46,865 nucleotides of DNA from Rhodospirillales bacterium (lineage in GTDB: Bacteria; Pseudomonadota; Alphaproteobacteria; BOG-932; Roseiterribacteraceae): NCBI GenBank assembly GCA_003165335.1, contig PLTD01000105.1, positions 1 to 46,865 on the forward strand. The letters are read 5' to 3'. Below are positions 35,758-42,481 of the stretch, one piece after another. Each line of letters starts with the position of its first letter. Within the stretch, counting starts at the first letter, position 1. The notes under the pieces are model-generated. The model saw only the letters and a list, made by a program, of their open reading frames with translations, made no database searches and was not told where the DNA came from. The position numbers were made by a program, and so were the translations under genes.

Positions 35758-35789
35758 AGTTGAACAGGGAGGCTTCACGTCTGGGAGAC
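35752..35789 (-). repeat. attR: right copy of the direct repeat
   Basis: This matches 20905-20942 in 36 of 38 positions. Here the repeat continues into an undisturbed sRNA hairpin and upstream region, so this copy carries the gene's true 5' side. Confidence 0.8.
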
Positions 35790-35840
35790 GTCGGGCCCAA
35801 AGACCCATTCGCGAACCGGGGAAGGCTCGGGAAGAAGTGA

Positions 35841-35921
35841 TGCTGCAGCGCAACATCATGGAGCAATGTGATTGTTCCAGAAGGATAATTCCAGTCTGCG
35901 GCGATTAATGCTGCATTGCAG
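35841..35921 (-). promoter_or_regulatory. PhaR-like boxes upstream of the sRNA
   Basis: CTGCATTGCAG (35911-35921) fits the CTGC-N3-GCAG motif bound by PhaR, the regulator of polyhydroxyalkanoate granule genes. A second related motif, TGCTGCAGCGCA, lies at 35841-35852, about 35-45 bases before the estimated sRNA start. Both suggest the sRNA is tied to carbon storage. Confidence 0.45.
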
Positions 35922-35983
35922 AAAAATCATGGCTTTGGAATTTCTTGAATTCCGCCCAACCAGTGGTCAATCTCACGCGATAG

Positions 35984-37561
35984 CTAAATCGTTGCTTCGC
36001 TCGCCGCTTTGACGGTGCGAATTGGGGAAGCGGCGCACCAGTCTTGATTCGCAGCCATCATTCCCGCGAGGCTCAAAAAAGGCACGAGCTGAAGCAGATT
36101 GCGGGTTTCGGAACGCATGCCAAAGGCCAGCAAGGCCAGAATCTGAACGACTACGTACACTGCGAGACCGGCAACCATTGTACCCTGGCGCCGCACCAGT
36201 TGGACGGCCATGCCTAGGGCCACGAGCAATGTCAGAGGGATCAACAGCATGAAATAGCGATCCGCATAGTCCACCCACTGGGTGATATCGTTGATGTTCG
36301 CGGATATTTGCACGTGAAAATAGGCGTCGAGGCGACTAGTCGGGCCTTTGCCCACGTCGGGGAAAATCTCCCAGCCGATCTCGCGCTTGAGAAGCGATGC
36401 GCGCAAATATTCCGTCATGACCTGCCCGGCCAGGCCCCCCAGGATACCTGCGCCCAGCAACCGCCAATCCGGACGACGACGCGCGGCCCACGCGTCGATC
36501 AGCGCCTGACTTACCATCCACACGCCGATATATGCAGCGGTCTCGTGATTGAAATAGGCCACACTCATCAACGCCAGAAAGGCCCACCATGGCGCGCGGC
36601 GCACCACCAGAAGCAGGAAGACGGCGCCGGTCAAAAGTATGAAATAATCCCAGACATACAGCCACGGGCGGCTCATCATCAGGACATAAAGTGTCTGGAA
36701 CGCAAAAAGCGCCGCCCACCCTCCCTGCCTACCACTGATGGTACGTCCAGCATGGAACATCACAACACTGGCAAGGGCGATGACGGTAACCGCGATGATG
36801 ATATGGGCGACGGAAAAATTGACGCCTCCGAGATCGGTCAGGGCTTTGGCGAGCCAGGGCCCGAGCAGGCGCGATTGAAAATGACGCCAGTGCGGATAAC
36901 CATCCAGAACTCCCTGAGATGCTTGGACGGATCGCGCCAGATCTCGGTCGTAGAAGAATTCGACATGTCGCGATAGAGCCATCGACAGTGCAAATGATGA
37001 AGCCCAAACGCTGATTTCTTGCTTAACGCGCAGCCAAGTGATGCCAGGATGGCGCGCCATCAGCAGACCTCCTGCGACAATCGCAAGATCGCCTAGCCCA
37101 TTAAACCAAAGCCCGTAGTCGGCATTGGTGACGACGTTAACGTGAAGCAGGTTAACGAACTGACCGCTGTAAGAATAAATTACCGTCAGACAGACGCTGG
37201 TAAATCCGAAGGCAATTGCGACGACTGTCGACAGCAGGGAACCGTAGAGTCGGTAAAAGGCGACGGACACGATGCCTGCAGCCAACCCGGTCAGAATTAC
37301 GCCCGGAATATATTGAAAGACCATATTCCCGGACGTCACGCTGAGTTCGGGGGAGTAGAAGGCCGGCATGACTGTAGACGCCAGAATCATGAGCGCGCCT
37401 AAGCTCACAATGATCGCCGGCAATATATTAAACGGAAGCGCTCGCTCCTCTGCGTTCAAATCCAGTATTTTGTGGTCTGCAAAATATTTTCTGAAGATAT
37501 CTAGCGCTGCGTTGCTATTCGCCACCACGTGCCCCCATCCGAACTCTCGCAATGCCAACAT
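35984..37561 (-). CDS. Polytopic membrane protein of unknown function
   Basis: The 525-residue protein has about ten to twelve hydrophobic helices spread along its length, starting after a 45-residue cytosolic lead (the first helix is around LPAIIVSLGALMILASTVMPAF). Between helices lie RHVEFFYDRDLARS and a longer loop around residues 395-435 (EIGWEIFPDVGKGPTSRLDAY). The layout recalls GT-C-fold glycosyltransferases or polymerase-like membrane proteins, but I find no decisive motif. It is a core-side gene next to the sRNA, with no operon partner close by. The start is the ATG at 37561. Confidence 0.75.
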   Translation of the reverse strand: MLALREFGWGHVVANSNAALDIFRKYFADHKILDLNAEERALPFNILPAIIVSLGALMILASTVMPAFYSPELSVTSGNMVFQYIPGVILTGLAAGIVSVAFYRLYGSLLSTVVAIAFGFTSVCLTVIYSYSGQFVNLLHVNVVTNADYGLWFNGLGDLAIVAGGLLMARHPGITWLRVKQEISVWASSFALSMALSRHVEFFYDRDLARSVQASQGVLDGYPHWRHFQSRLLGPWLAKALTDLGGVNFSVAHIIIAVTVIALASVVMFHAGRTISGRQGGWAALFAFQTLYVLMMSRPWLYVWDYFILLTGAVFLLLVVRRAPWWAFLALMSVAYFNHETAAYIGVWMVSQALIDAWAARRRPDWRLLGAGILGGLAGQVMTEYLRASLLKREIGWEIFPDVGKGPTSRLDAYFHVQISANINDITQWVDYADRYFMLLIPLTLLVALGMAVQLVRRQGTMVAGLAVYVVVQILALLAFGMRSETRNLLQLVPFLSLAGMMAANQDWCAASPIRTVKAASEATI

Positions 37562-37763
37562 CTACCCCGGAGGTGGCCTTCCCCGGCGGGTATCTACATC
37601 GAGTTTTAGTGCAGAGGGGCTGTTCGCGCCATGGCTGTGGTTGCGCCAAATGGTAACGAGAGGATAGGCCGTGGGTCGGCACGCCAGCACTCCATTGACC
37701 CGGCCACCGCGACCTTCAAGGAAATGCTATGTCCAACAGACGAACAGGCCAGGTCCCCGCCAT

Positions 37764-38651
37764 TTAAAAATGCGACTGTCCAACCTTTTTAATCAGGTAG
37801 TCACGCAGAACCGCAATGCGCTTTGAGTGGCGCAATTCTTCGGCGTACACGAAGAACGATTCGACCTCTGGTCCCTCCAATTCGGGCAACACCCGCTCGA
37901 TATTGGGATGGTCGGCGACGACGAAATCAGGCAATGCGGCTATGCCCAGGCCGCTGGAGACGGCCTGAAATATCCCGAACATATTGTTGATCAGCAGGAC
38001 CTTCGGCGACTCGAAACCGATCCCCGCCACCTCTAGCAGCCAATTGGCAGTGCTGAACGGCAGGCTCATATTCGGCGGAAAGCCGATGATCGAATGGTTG
38101 TGCAGCGATGCCATCGTGTCGGGCCGGCCATGCCGCTCCAGATACTCGTGCGAAGCATAAATCTTCACTCGGATCGTCGCCAAATGCCGTTGAATCAAGT
38201 CGGGCTGCCGTGGCGGCATCATCCGAATCGCGACATCTGCCTCACGCATGGCGAGGTCGAGCTCGCGGTCGTCGATCAGCAGCGTCATCTGAATGTCCGG
38301 ATATAACTCCAGGAATTCGCCAAGGCGCGGGGTCAGCCATTTGACGCCGAAAGCGAAAGTGGTCGTGACTTTGAGAGGTCCGCGAGGCCTCAGCTTGCTT
38401 TCGGTCAACATCGCTTCGGTCATCGCCAGTTTGGCGAATACGTCGCGGGCGGTGCTGTGCAGAACTTCTCCCTGTTCGGTGAGGATCAGTCCCCGGGCAT
38501 GGCGATGAAACAGCGTAACCTTAAGGCTATCCTCGAGCGCGCTGATCTGACGGCTGATCGCGGACTGACTAAGATTCAGCGCATCTCCGGCGTGGGTGAA
38601 GCTTCCCGCCTCTGCGACCGCATAGAAAATCCTTAGCTTGTCCCAATCCAT
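37764..38651 (-). CDS. LysR-family transcriptional regulator next to trxB
   Basis: From the ATG at 38651 it starts MDWDKLRIFYAVAEAGSFTHA, the standard LysR winged-helix opening, and is 295 residues. The effector domain follows from about residue 90 (RGPLKVTTTFAFGVKWLTPRLGEFLELYPDIQM). It lies 75 bases after trxB on the same strand, an arrangement repeated in many alphaproteobacteria. The regulon is not clear from sequence. Confidence 0.9.
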   Translation of the reverse strand: MDWDKLRIFYAVAEAGSFTHAGDALNLSQSAISRQISALEDSLKVTLFHRHARGLILTEQGEVLHSTARDVFAKLAMTEAMLTESKLRPRGPLKVTTTFAFGVKWLTPRLGEFLELYPDIQMTLLIDDRELDLAMREADVAIRMMPPRQPDLIQRHLATIRVKIYASHEYLERHGRPDTMASLHNHSIIGFPPNMSLPFSTANWLLEVAGIGFESPKVLLINNMFGIFQAVSSGLGIAALPDFVVADHPNIERVLPELEGPEVESFFVYAEELRHSKRIAVLRDYLIKKVGQSHF

Positions 38652-38725
38652 ACCGATGTCCTGTCCGGCCGCAGCCACAGCCTGTAGCTATGTTTCATCC
38701 TGAGAAGTTGTGCCTCATACATGCT

Positions 38726-39721
38726 CTATTCGGCGGCTTCCGCCTTTTGATACGATGTTGCTGCACCTCCCGCCTCATGGTGCGCCAAGAAACGGTCTGC
38801 TTCCAACGCCGCCATGCAGCCCATCCCTGCCGCAGTAATGGCTTGACGAAATACCTTGTCCTTTACGTCACCGGCGGCGAACACGCCGGGGCGGCTGGTT
38901 TCGGTCGAATCAGGCGCTGTCACAATATAACCTTCAGCGTCCATGTCGAGTTGGCCGCGGAAAAGGCTTGTCGCTGGATCATGGCCGATCGCGACAAAAA
39001 ACCCGTGAACAGTCAGCGACCGCTCGCTGCCGCTCTCGACATGCCGCAATTTAACCCCAGTAACCGACTTATGGCCCCCTTCTTCGGTGCCGATGACCTC
39101 TGCAATTTCATGATTCCAGATTACTTTGACTTTTGGATTCCGGAACAGTCGATCCTGCATGATCCTCTCGGCGCGCAGCGAGTCACGCCGATGGATCAAA
39201 GTAACTTTGGATGCGAAATTCGTCAGAAACAGGGCTTCCTCAACGGCCGTATTGCCGCCCCCGACAATGGCTACTTCCTTGCCGCGATAGAAAAAGCCGT
39301 CGCAAGTTGCGCAGGCGGAAACGCCATAACCTTGGAAATGCTGTTCGCTGGTCAGACCCAACCAGCGCGCCTGAGCTCCCGTGGCTATGACAAGCGTGTC
39401 GCCGGTATAGGTGACACCCGAGTCGCCCTCGGCACGAAACGGACGCTCACTAAGATCAACCCTCGTGATCAGGTCGTGGGTCAGCGCGACGCCGACATGC
39501 TTGGCCTGCGCCTCCATTTGCTCCATCAGCCAGGGTCCCTGGATCGGGTCTGCAAAGCCGGGATAATTCTCGACGTCAGTGGTGATCATCAACTGGCCGC
39601 CCGGTTGCAGACCCAATATCTGTCGCGGCGCCAGATTGGCGCGCGCAGCATAGATTCCCGCCGTATATCCGGCAGGACCCGAACCGATGATTAAAACTTT
39701 CGAATGCAGCGAATCAGCCAT
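38726..39721 (-). CDS. trxB: Thioredoxin reductase
   Basis: TrxB reduces thioredoxin with NADPH through FAD and a redox disulphide, in the cytosol. The 331 residues show the FAD loop IGSGPAGYTAGIYAARAN (about 12-29), the active-site pair Cys137-Ala-Thr-Cys140 (SACATCDGFFY), the NADPH site GGGNTAVEEALFL and the C-terminal FAD motif VFAAGDVKDKVFRQAITAAGMGCMAA. Length and motifs are exactly those of the low-molecular-weight bacterial enzyme. The start is the ATG at 39721. Confidence 0.96.
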   Translation of the reverse strand: MADSLHSKVLIIGSGPAGYTAGIYAARANLAPRQILGLQPGGQLMITTDVENYPGFADPIQGPWLMEQMEAQAKHVGVALTHDLITRVDLSERPFRAEGDSGVTYTGDTLVIATGAQARWLGLTSEQHFQGYGVSACATCDGFFYRGKEVAIVGGGNTAVEEALFLTNFASKVTLIHRRDSLRAERIMQDRLFRNPKVKVIWNHEIAEVIGTEEGGHKSVTGVKLRHVESGSERSLTVHGFFVAIGHDPATSLFRGQLDMDAEGYIVTAPDSTETSRPGVFAAGDVKDKVFRQAITAAGMGCMAALEADRFLAHHEAGGAATSYQKAEAAE

Positions 39722-39770
39722 GTCGTCAAACTCTCATGTGGCCTATAGAAATGCCTCTTTTCGGGTCATA

Positions 39771-40778
39771 TTACAACGTTCCCCGGTCGACCCGGATAAG
39801 CTTGCGCACCGCTGCGGCCGCCCGCGCCGTTTCGTCAAACTGGTCATATGTCCAGTCCTCGATAGCCCCCTCGAACAATCGTGTTACACCGCGCGCCGCC
39901 ATTGCGTCATGGAACCTGGAAAATTTCCGGGAACCGCCCTCGAGGCGCAGAATTGAGATCGGCTTTCCGGTCGTTGCCGCCTCCGAGACCATAGAAGCCG
40001 AGTCCTCGGTTGCCAGGACATGATCTGCCAGGGCCAGGTAAGCAAAATACGGATTTTTGCCGGTTCCGTCCCAGATGATCGCATTTGTTCCGGCCAGCGC
40101 TTGACGGATGATCTCTTCCACTTCCGGACCCGATCGGCGCGAGAATGTGACCATTAGCCCCGCACCAGTCGCGGCGAGCGATGCCAGATCGCGGCCGATA
40201 CGCTGTGCAACCGCAATGGGCGTCTGAAAAACGGCGTTGGCTCCGCCGATTAGGACGGCAATTCGCGGTCCCGCCAAATGGGCCAGACTCGGTCCAAATT
40301 CATCAGCGGCCTCGGCCAGTCGTTCAGGCGTGATCCGACCCAATGCACCTATCGTGCTCATAATATTGGGGCCGCTCAACTCATCGTGTTCCGGAACGAT
40401 GATCAGGTCGAAGCGGTTGCGGCAATATCCAGGGTCCTGGACGTTTACTAGCCGAGTCGCGCCGCTGCTGGCGTTACCGATCGCCAATGCGATTGGAATG
40501 GCGGAGCGACCGGAGGTGATCACCAGTTTGGGCCAAGGTGGCCTTATTTGTGCCGATTTCTTTGTCAACGCGCGGCCGCCGGCCCAACCCAGGAACGGGC
40601 TTGCCTGCCGGAACGGCGTGCGCAAACCGATTACCTTAACGGTCGGTGTGGAAGTCAGCGCCTCGGCTAGTCCCAACGTCTGACTGACATGGCCGGGTCG
40701 GCCATCTGTCAGAACCCAGACCTGATCGGTGACCAAGACAACTCGTTTAACCAAAAGCTTGGCTCCTGCATCGCGCAC
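39771..40778 (-). CDS. ELM1-family (DUF1022) protein
   Basis: The 335-residue product has the family's opening VWVLTDGRPGHVSQTLGLAEAL and the nucleotide-sugar-like motif region VLIGGANAVFQ with a later ATEDSASMVSEAATTGKPI. Named after a plant mitochondrial fission protein, the bacterial members resemble GT-B glycosyltransferases, and their task is not settled. The GTG at 40778 is the farthest start; a start a few codons later is also possible. It is divergent from the Lrp/AsnC gene with only 37 bases between them, so the two promoters overlap. Confidence 0.85.
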   Translation of the reverse strand: MRDAGAKLLVKRVVLVTDQVWVLTDGRPGHVSQTLGLAEALTSTPTVKVIGLRTPFRQASPFLGWAGGRALTKKSAQIRPPWPKLVITSGRSAIPIALAIGNASSGATRLVNVQDPGYCRNRFDLIIVPEHDELSGPNIMSTIGALGRITPERLAEAADEFGPSLAHLAGPRIAVLIGGANAVFQTPIAVAQRIGRDLASLAATGAGLMVTFSRRSGPEVEEIIRQALAGTNAIIWDGTGKNPYFAYLALADHVLATEDSASMVSEAATTGKPISILRLEGGSRKFSRFHDAMAARGVTRLFEGAIEDWTYDQFDETARAAAAVRKLIRVDRGTL

Positions 40779-40789
40779 CGGTAAAGTCG

Positions 40790-40804
40790 GGTAATAAAAT
40801 TACC
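40790..40804. promoter_or_regulatory. Palindrome between ELM1-family gene and lrp-like gene
   Basis: GGTAATAAAATTACC has 6-base perfect arms around AAA and an A/T core. It ends 11 bases before the Lrp-like start codon and 12 bases from the other gene. Lrp/AsnC proteins often bind such sites before their own genes, so autoregulation is likely. Confidence 0.5.
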
Positions 40805-40815
40805 AGAAGAGCCCC

Positions 40816-41298
40816 ATGGAACGCGTGAAACTCGACCGAATCGACCGTCTTATTTTGCGTAACTTGCAGGAAGACGGTCGTATGACCAATGTTGAACTTG
40901 CCCGGCGGGCATCGATTTCCGCCCCTCCCTGCCTTCGAAGGGTCAGAACTCTCGAAGAAACGGGGGTGATCGCGGGTTATCATGCCGATATCGACCCGGT
41001 CTCACTGGGATTTGGTGTCATGGTTTTTGCTCAGGTAGGCCTCTCCAGCCAAGCGGAGCAGGATTTAAAGGCGTTCGAGGACCTTATCGGCAAATGGCCG
41101 GAGGTTCGCGAGTGTTACATGTTGCGGGGAGAGACGGATTTTCTATTAAAGATCGTGGCCGAAGACGGCGAGGCTTATAATCGATTTCTGACTACGCATC
41201 TAACGACTGCACCCAATGTAGCCCGGGTTAAATCGTCCGACGTCATCCGCCGATCGAAATACCAGCCTGGAGCTCCGATCCCGAGCGATGAGGATTAA
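40816..41298 (+). CDS. Lrp/AsnC-family transcriptional regulator
   Basis: The 160-residue protein has the typical start LDRIDRLILRNLQEDGRMTNVELARRASISAPPCLRRVRTLEETGVI (helix-turn-helix, about residues 5-52) and a C-terminal RAM ligand domain (CYMLRGETDFLLKIVAEDGEAYNRFL) that binds amino acids. It probably responds to leucine or another amino acid and controls amino-acid metabolism. It is divergent from the ELM1-family gene and its end overlaps the convergent glycosylase gene by 4 bases. Confidence 0.93.
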   Translation: MERVKLDRIDRLILRNLQEDGRMTNVELARRASISAPPCLRRVRTLEETGVIAGYHADIDPVSLGFGVMVFAQVGLSSQAEQDLKAFEDLIGKWPEVRECYMLRGETDFLLKIVAEDGEAYNRFLTTHLTTAPNVARVKSSDVIRRSKYQPGAPIPSDED

Positions 41299-41897
41299 GC
41301 CTTCGAGGCGGCCATGTTCCGTGCAGCCGCTAGATCGGCGCGGAATATGGCCTCGGTTTCCGGTCCGATTGAGTTCTGACGCAGGACGAAGCTAGGGTGG
41401 AAGGTTGCAATAACCGGCGCCTCACTCAAGCGATTGGTCAAAGTCTTTCCCCGAAGGGCGGTAATTCCGTTCAGGCCGGTCAAAGCCCAAAGCGGCGTCC
41501 GCCCGAGCGCAACGATGGCGGGCGGCGCTGCCGCACGAAGCGCCTTTCTCAGGGCCTCAATTTCTCCGGAGAAGCGCACGCGGCAGAATTCTGCGCCCAG
41601 TTTCCCCCATGTTTCGTCGAGCGGGTCGTCTTCCAGTGAAGCACGGCGTCGCGACGCGAAAAAATGTCCAATCTTGTTGCCAGGGGGACGATAGCGGAAA
41701 ACATTGGCGATCAGACATCGTTCGCGTGCGATCCCTGCTACGGACAGCGCACGATCCAGCAATTGCCCCGCTCGGCCGACAAACGGCCGGCCCAGTCTAA
41801 TCTCATCGGCTCCCGGTGCCTCGCCGATCAAGGCCAGAAGCGGTGGTTTCCCGTCTGCGGGATATTGATAATCTGCAAAAGGAAGGTCTTGCTCCAT
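41295..41897 (-). CDS. Uracil-DNA glycosylase superfamily protein
   Basis: It removes, or is related to enzymes that remove, uracil from DNA. The 200-residue product has motif A GEAPGADEIRLGRPFVGRAGQLL (about 25-47), ANVFRYRPPGN, and the motif B HPS (ATFHPSFVLRQ). This fits family 4/5-like glycosylases. Those usually carry four cysteines for an iron-sulphur cluster, and only two cysteines are present here (RERCLIANV, EFCRVRF), so the cluster is probably missing. It follows greA on the same strand by 37 bases. Confidence 0.82.
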   Translation of the reverse strand: MEQDLPFADYQYPADGKPPLLALIGEAPGADEIRLGRPFVGRAGQLLDRALSVAGIARERCLIANVFRYRPPGNKIGHFFASRRRASLEDDPLDETWGKLGAEFCRVRFSGEIEALRKALRAAAPPAIVALGRTPLWALTGLNGITALRGKTLTNRLSEAPVIATFHPSFVLRQNSIGPETEAIFRADLAAARNMAASKA

Positions 41898-41934
41898 ATG
41901 ACGCCTTGGCGAGTGTGCATATCGCCTAGGCGGC

Positions 41935-42414
41935 TCAGCGGAACTCGATCTTTAGAATTTCATAGGCTTTGGAACCGCCCGGCGTTGTGACCTCAATATT
42001 ATCGCCGACCGTCTTAGCGATCAGCGCCCTAGCCAACGGAGAGGTGATCGACAACAGGCCAGCATTGATATCGGCTTCGAACTCGCCGACAAGCTGATAT
42101 GTCACTTCATCTTCGGTATCTTCGTCCACCAGCGTCACGGTGGCTCCGAATTTCACCGTGTTGCCGGAAAGCTTTGACGCCTCGATGACCTCCGCGCGAC
42201 TGATGCGGTCTTCGATCTCCCCGATCTGTCCTTCGATGAAACTCTGCCGCTCGCGCGCCGCATGATATTCCGCGTTTTCAGACAGATCTCCATGCTCGCG
42301 TGCTTCCGCAATGGCGCGAATGATAGCAGGGCGCTCAGAGCCCTTCAGATGCTTCAGATCGTCCTGCAAGCGCTGGAACCCAGCTGCGGTCATAGGAACC
42401 TTGTCCATCATCAA
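41935..42414 (-). CDS. greA: Transcription elongation factor GreA
   Basis: GreA rescues backtracked RNA polymerase by stimulating cleavage of the nascent RNA. The 159 residues have the coiled coil that enters the secondary channel, with the acidic tip in [19 protein letters not shown] (about residues 41-59), and the C-terminal domain ending [18 protein letters not shown]. Three consecutive ATG codons occur at 42414, 42411 and 42408; the first is taken here. It lies downstream of carB on the same strand with a 67-base gap. Confidence 0.95.
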   Translation of the reverse strand: MMMDKVPMTAAGFQRLQDDLKHLKGSERPAIIRAIAEAREHGDLSENAEYHAARERQSFIEGQIGEIEDRISRAEVIEASKLSGNTVKFGATVTLVDEDTEDEVTYQLVGEFEADINAGLLSITSPLARALIAKTVGDNIEVTTPGGSKAYEILKIEFR

Positions 42415-42481
42415 AAACCGTCCACGTTTTTACCCGCCTTATAGAGAAAGGCAGCTTCGAATGGCGCCGGATGCCGGCTCT

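Larger units (their letters stand above)
20905..35789. mobile_element. Integrated genomic island of about 14.85 kb
   Basis: The island runs between the two direct repeats. Three independent signs support it: the 38-bp direct repeats, a tyrosine integrase starting about 190 bases inside the left repeat, and arm-like double CGGCCCAYA repeats in the same orientation just inside both ends (21091-21115 and 35684-35708). Cargo is a transport and hydrolysis gene set unrelated to the flanking core genes, plus a broken HNH-like gene at the right end. I see no conjugation or phage structural genes, so it would depend on another element for transfer. Core genes resume immediately on both sides. Confidence 0.8.
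35723..35808 (-). ncRNA. Small RNA resembling the suhB/MmgR (alpha-r8) class
   Basis: On the minus strand the sequence has a perfect hairpin ACGTCT-CCC-AGACGT (35791-35777), a single-stranded GAAGCCTCCCTGTTCAACTT and a rho-independent terminator (stem TGGCCGCTAA/TTAGCGGCCA plus six T at 35728-35723). Exposed CUCCC/CCUCCC tracts are anti-Shine-Dalgarno-like, as in regulatory sRNAs that block translation. The layout matches the alphaproteobacterial suhB/MmgR class as I recall it; MmgR limits polyhydroxybutyrate storage in Sinorhizobium. PhaR-like boxes upstream fit that. The 5' end (about 35808) is estimated. The island integrated in its 3' part, so the 3' end shown here comes from the element. 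Confidence 0.6.

Noticed and set aside
35437-35859. 140-residue minus ORF covering the sRNA and right att site
   Set aside because: It crosses a terminator and att repeat and lacks any domain; the shared CSTWP peptide with the left copy only reflects the repeat.
38690-39694. 334-residue ORF antisense to trxB
   Set aside because: trxB motifs are perfect on the opposite strand; the antisense product has no recognisable domain.
41397-41694. Plus-strand ORFs opposite the glycosylase gene
   Set aside because: No homology, and the minus strand holds clear motif A and HPS motifs.
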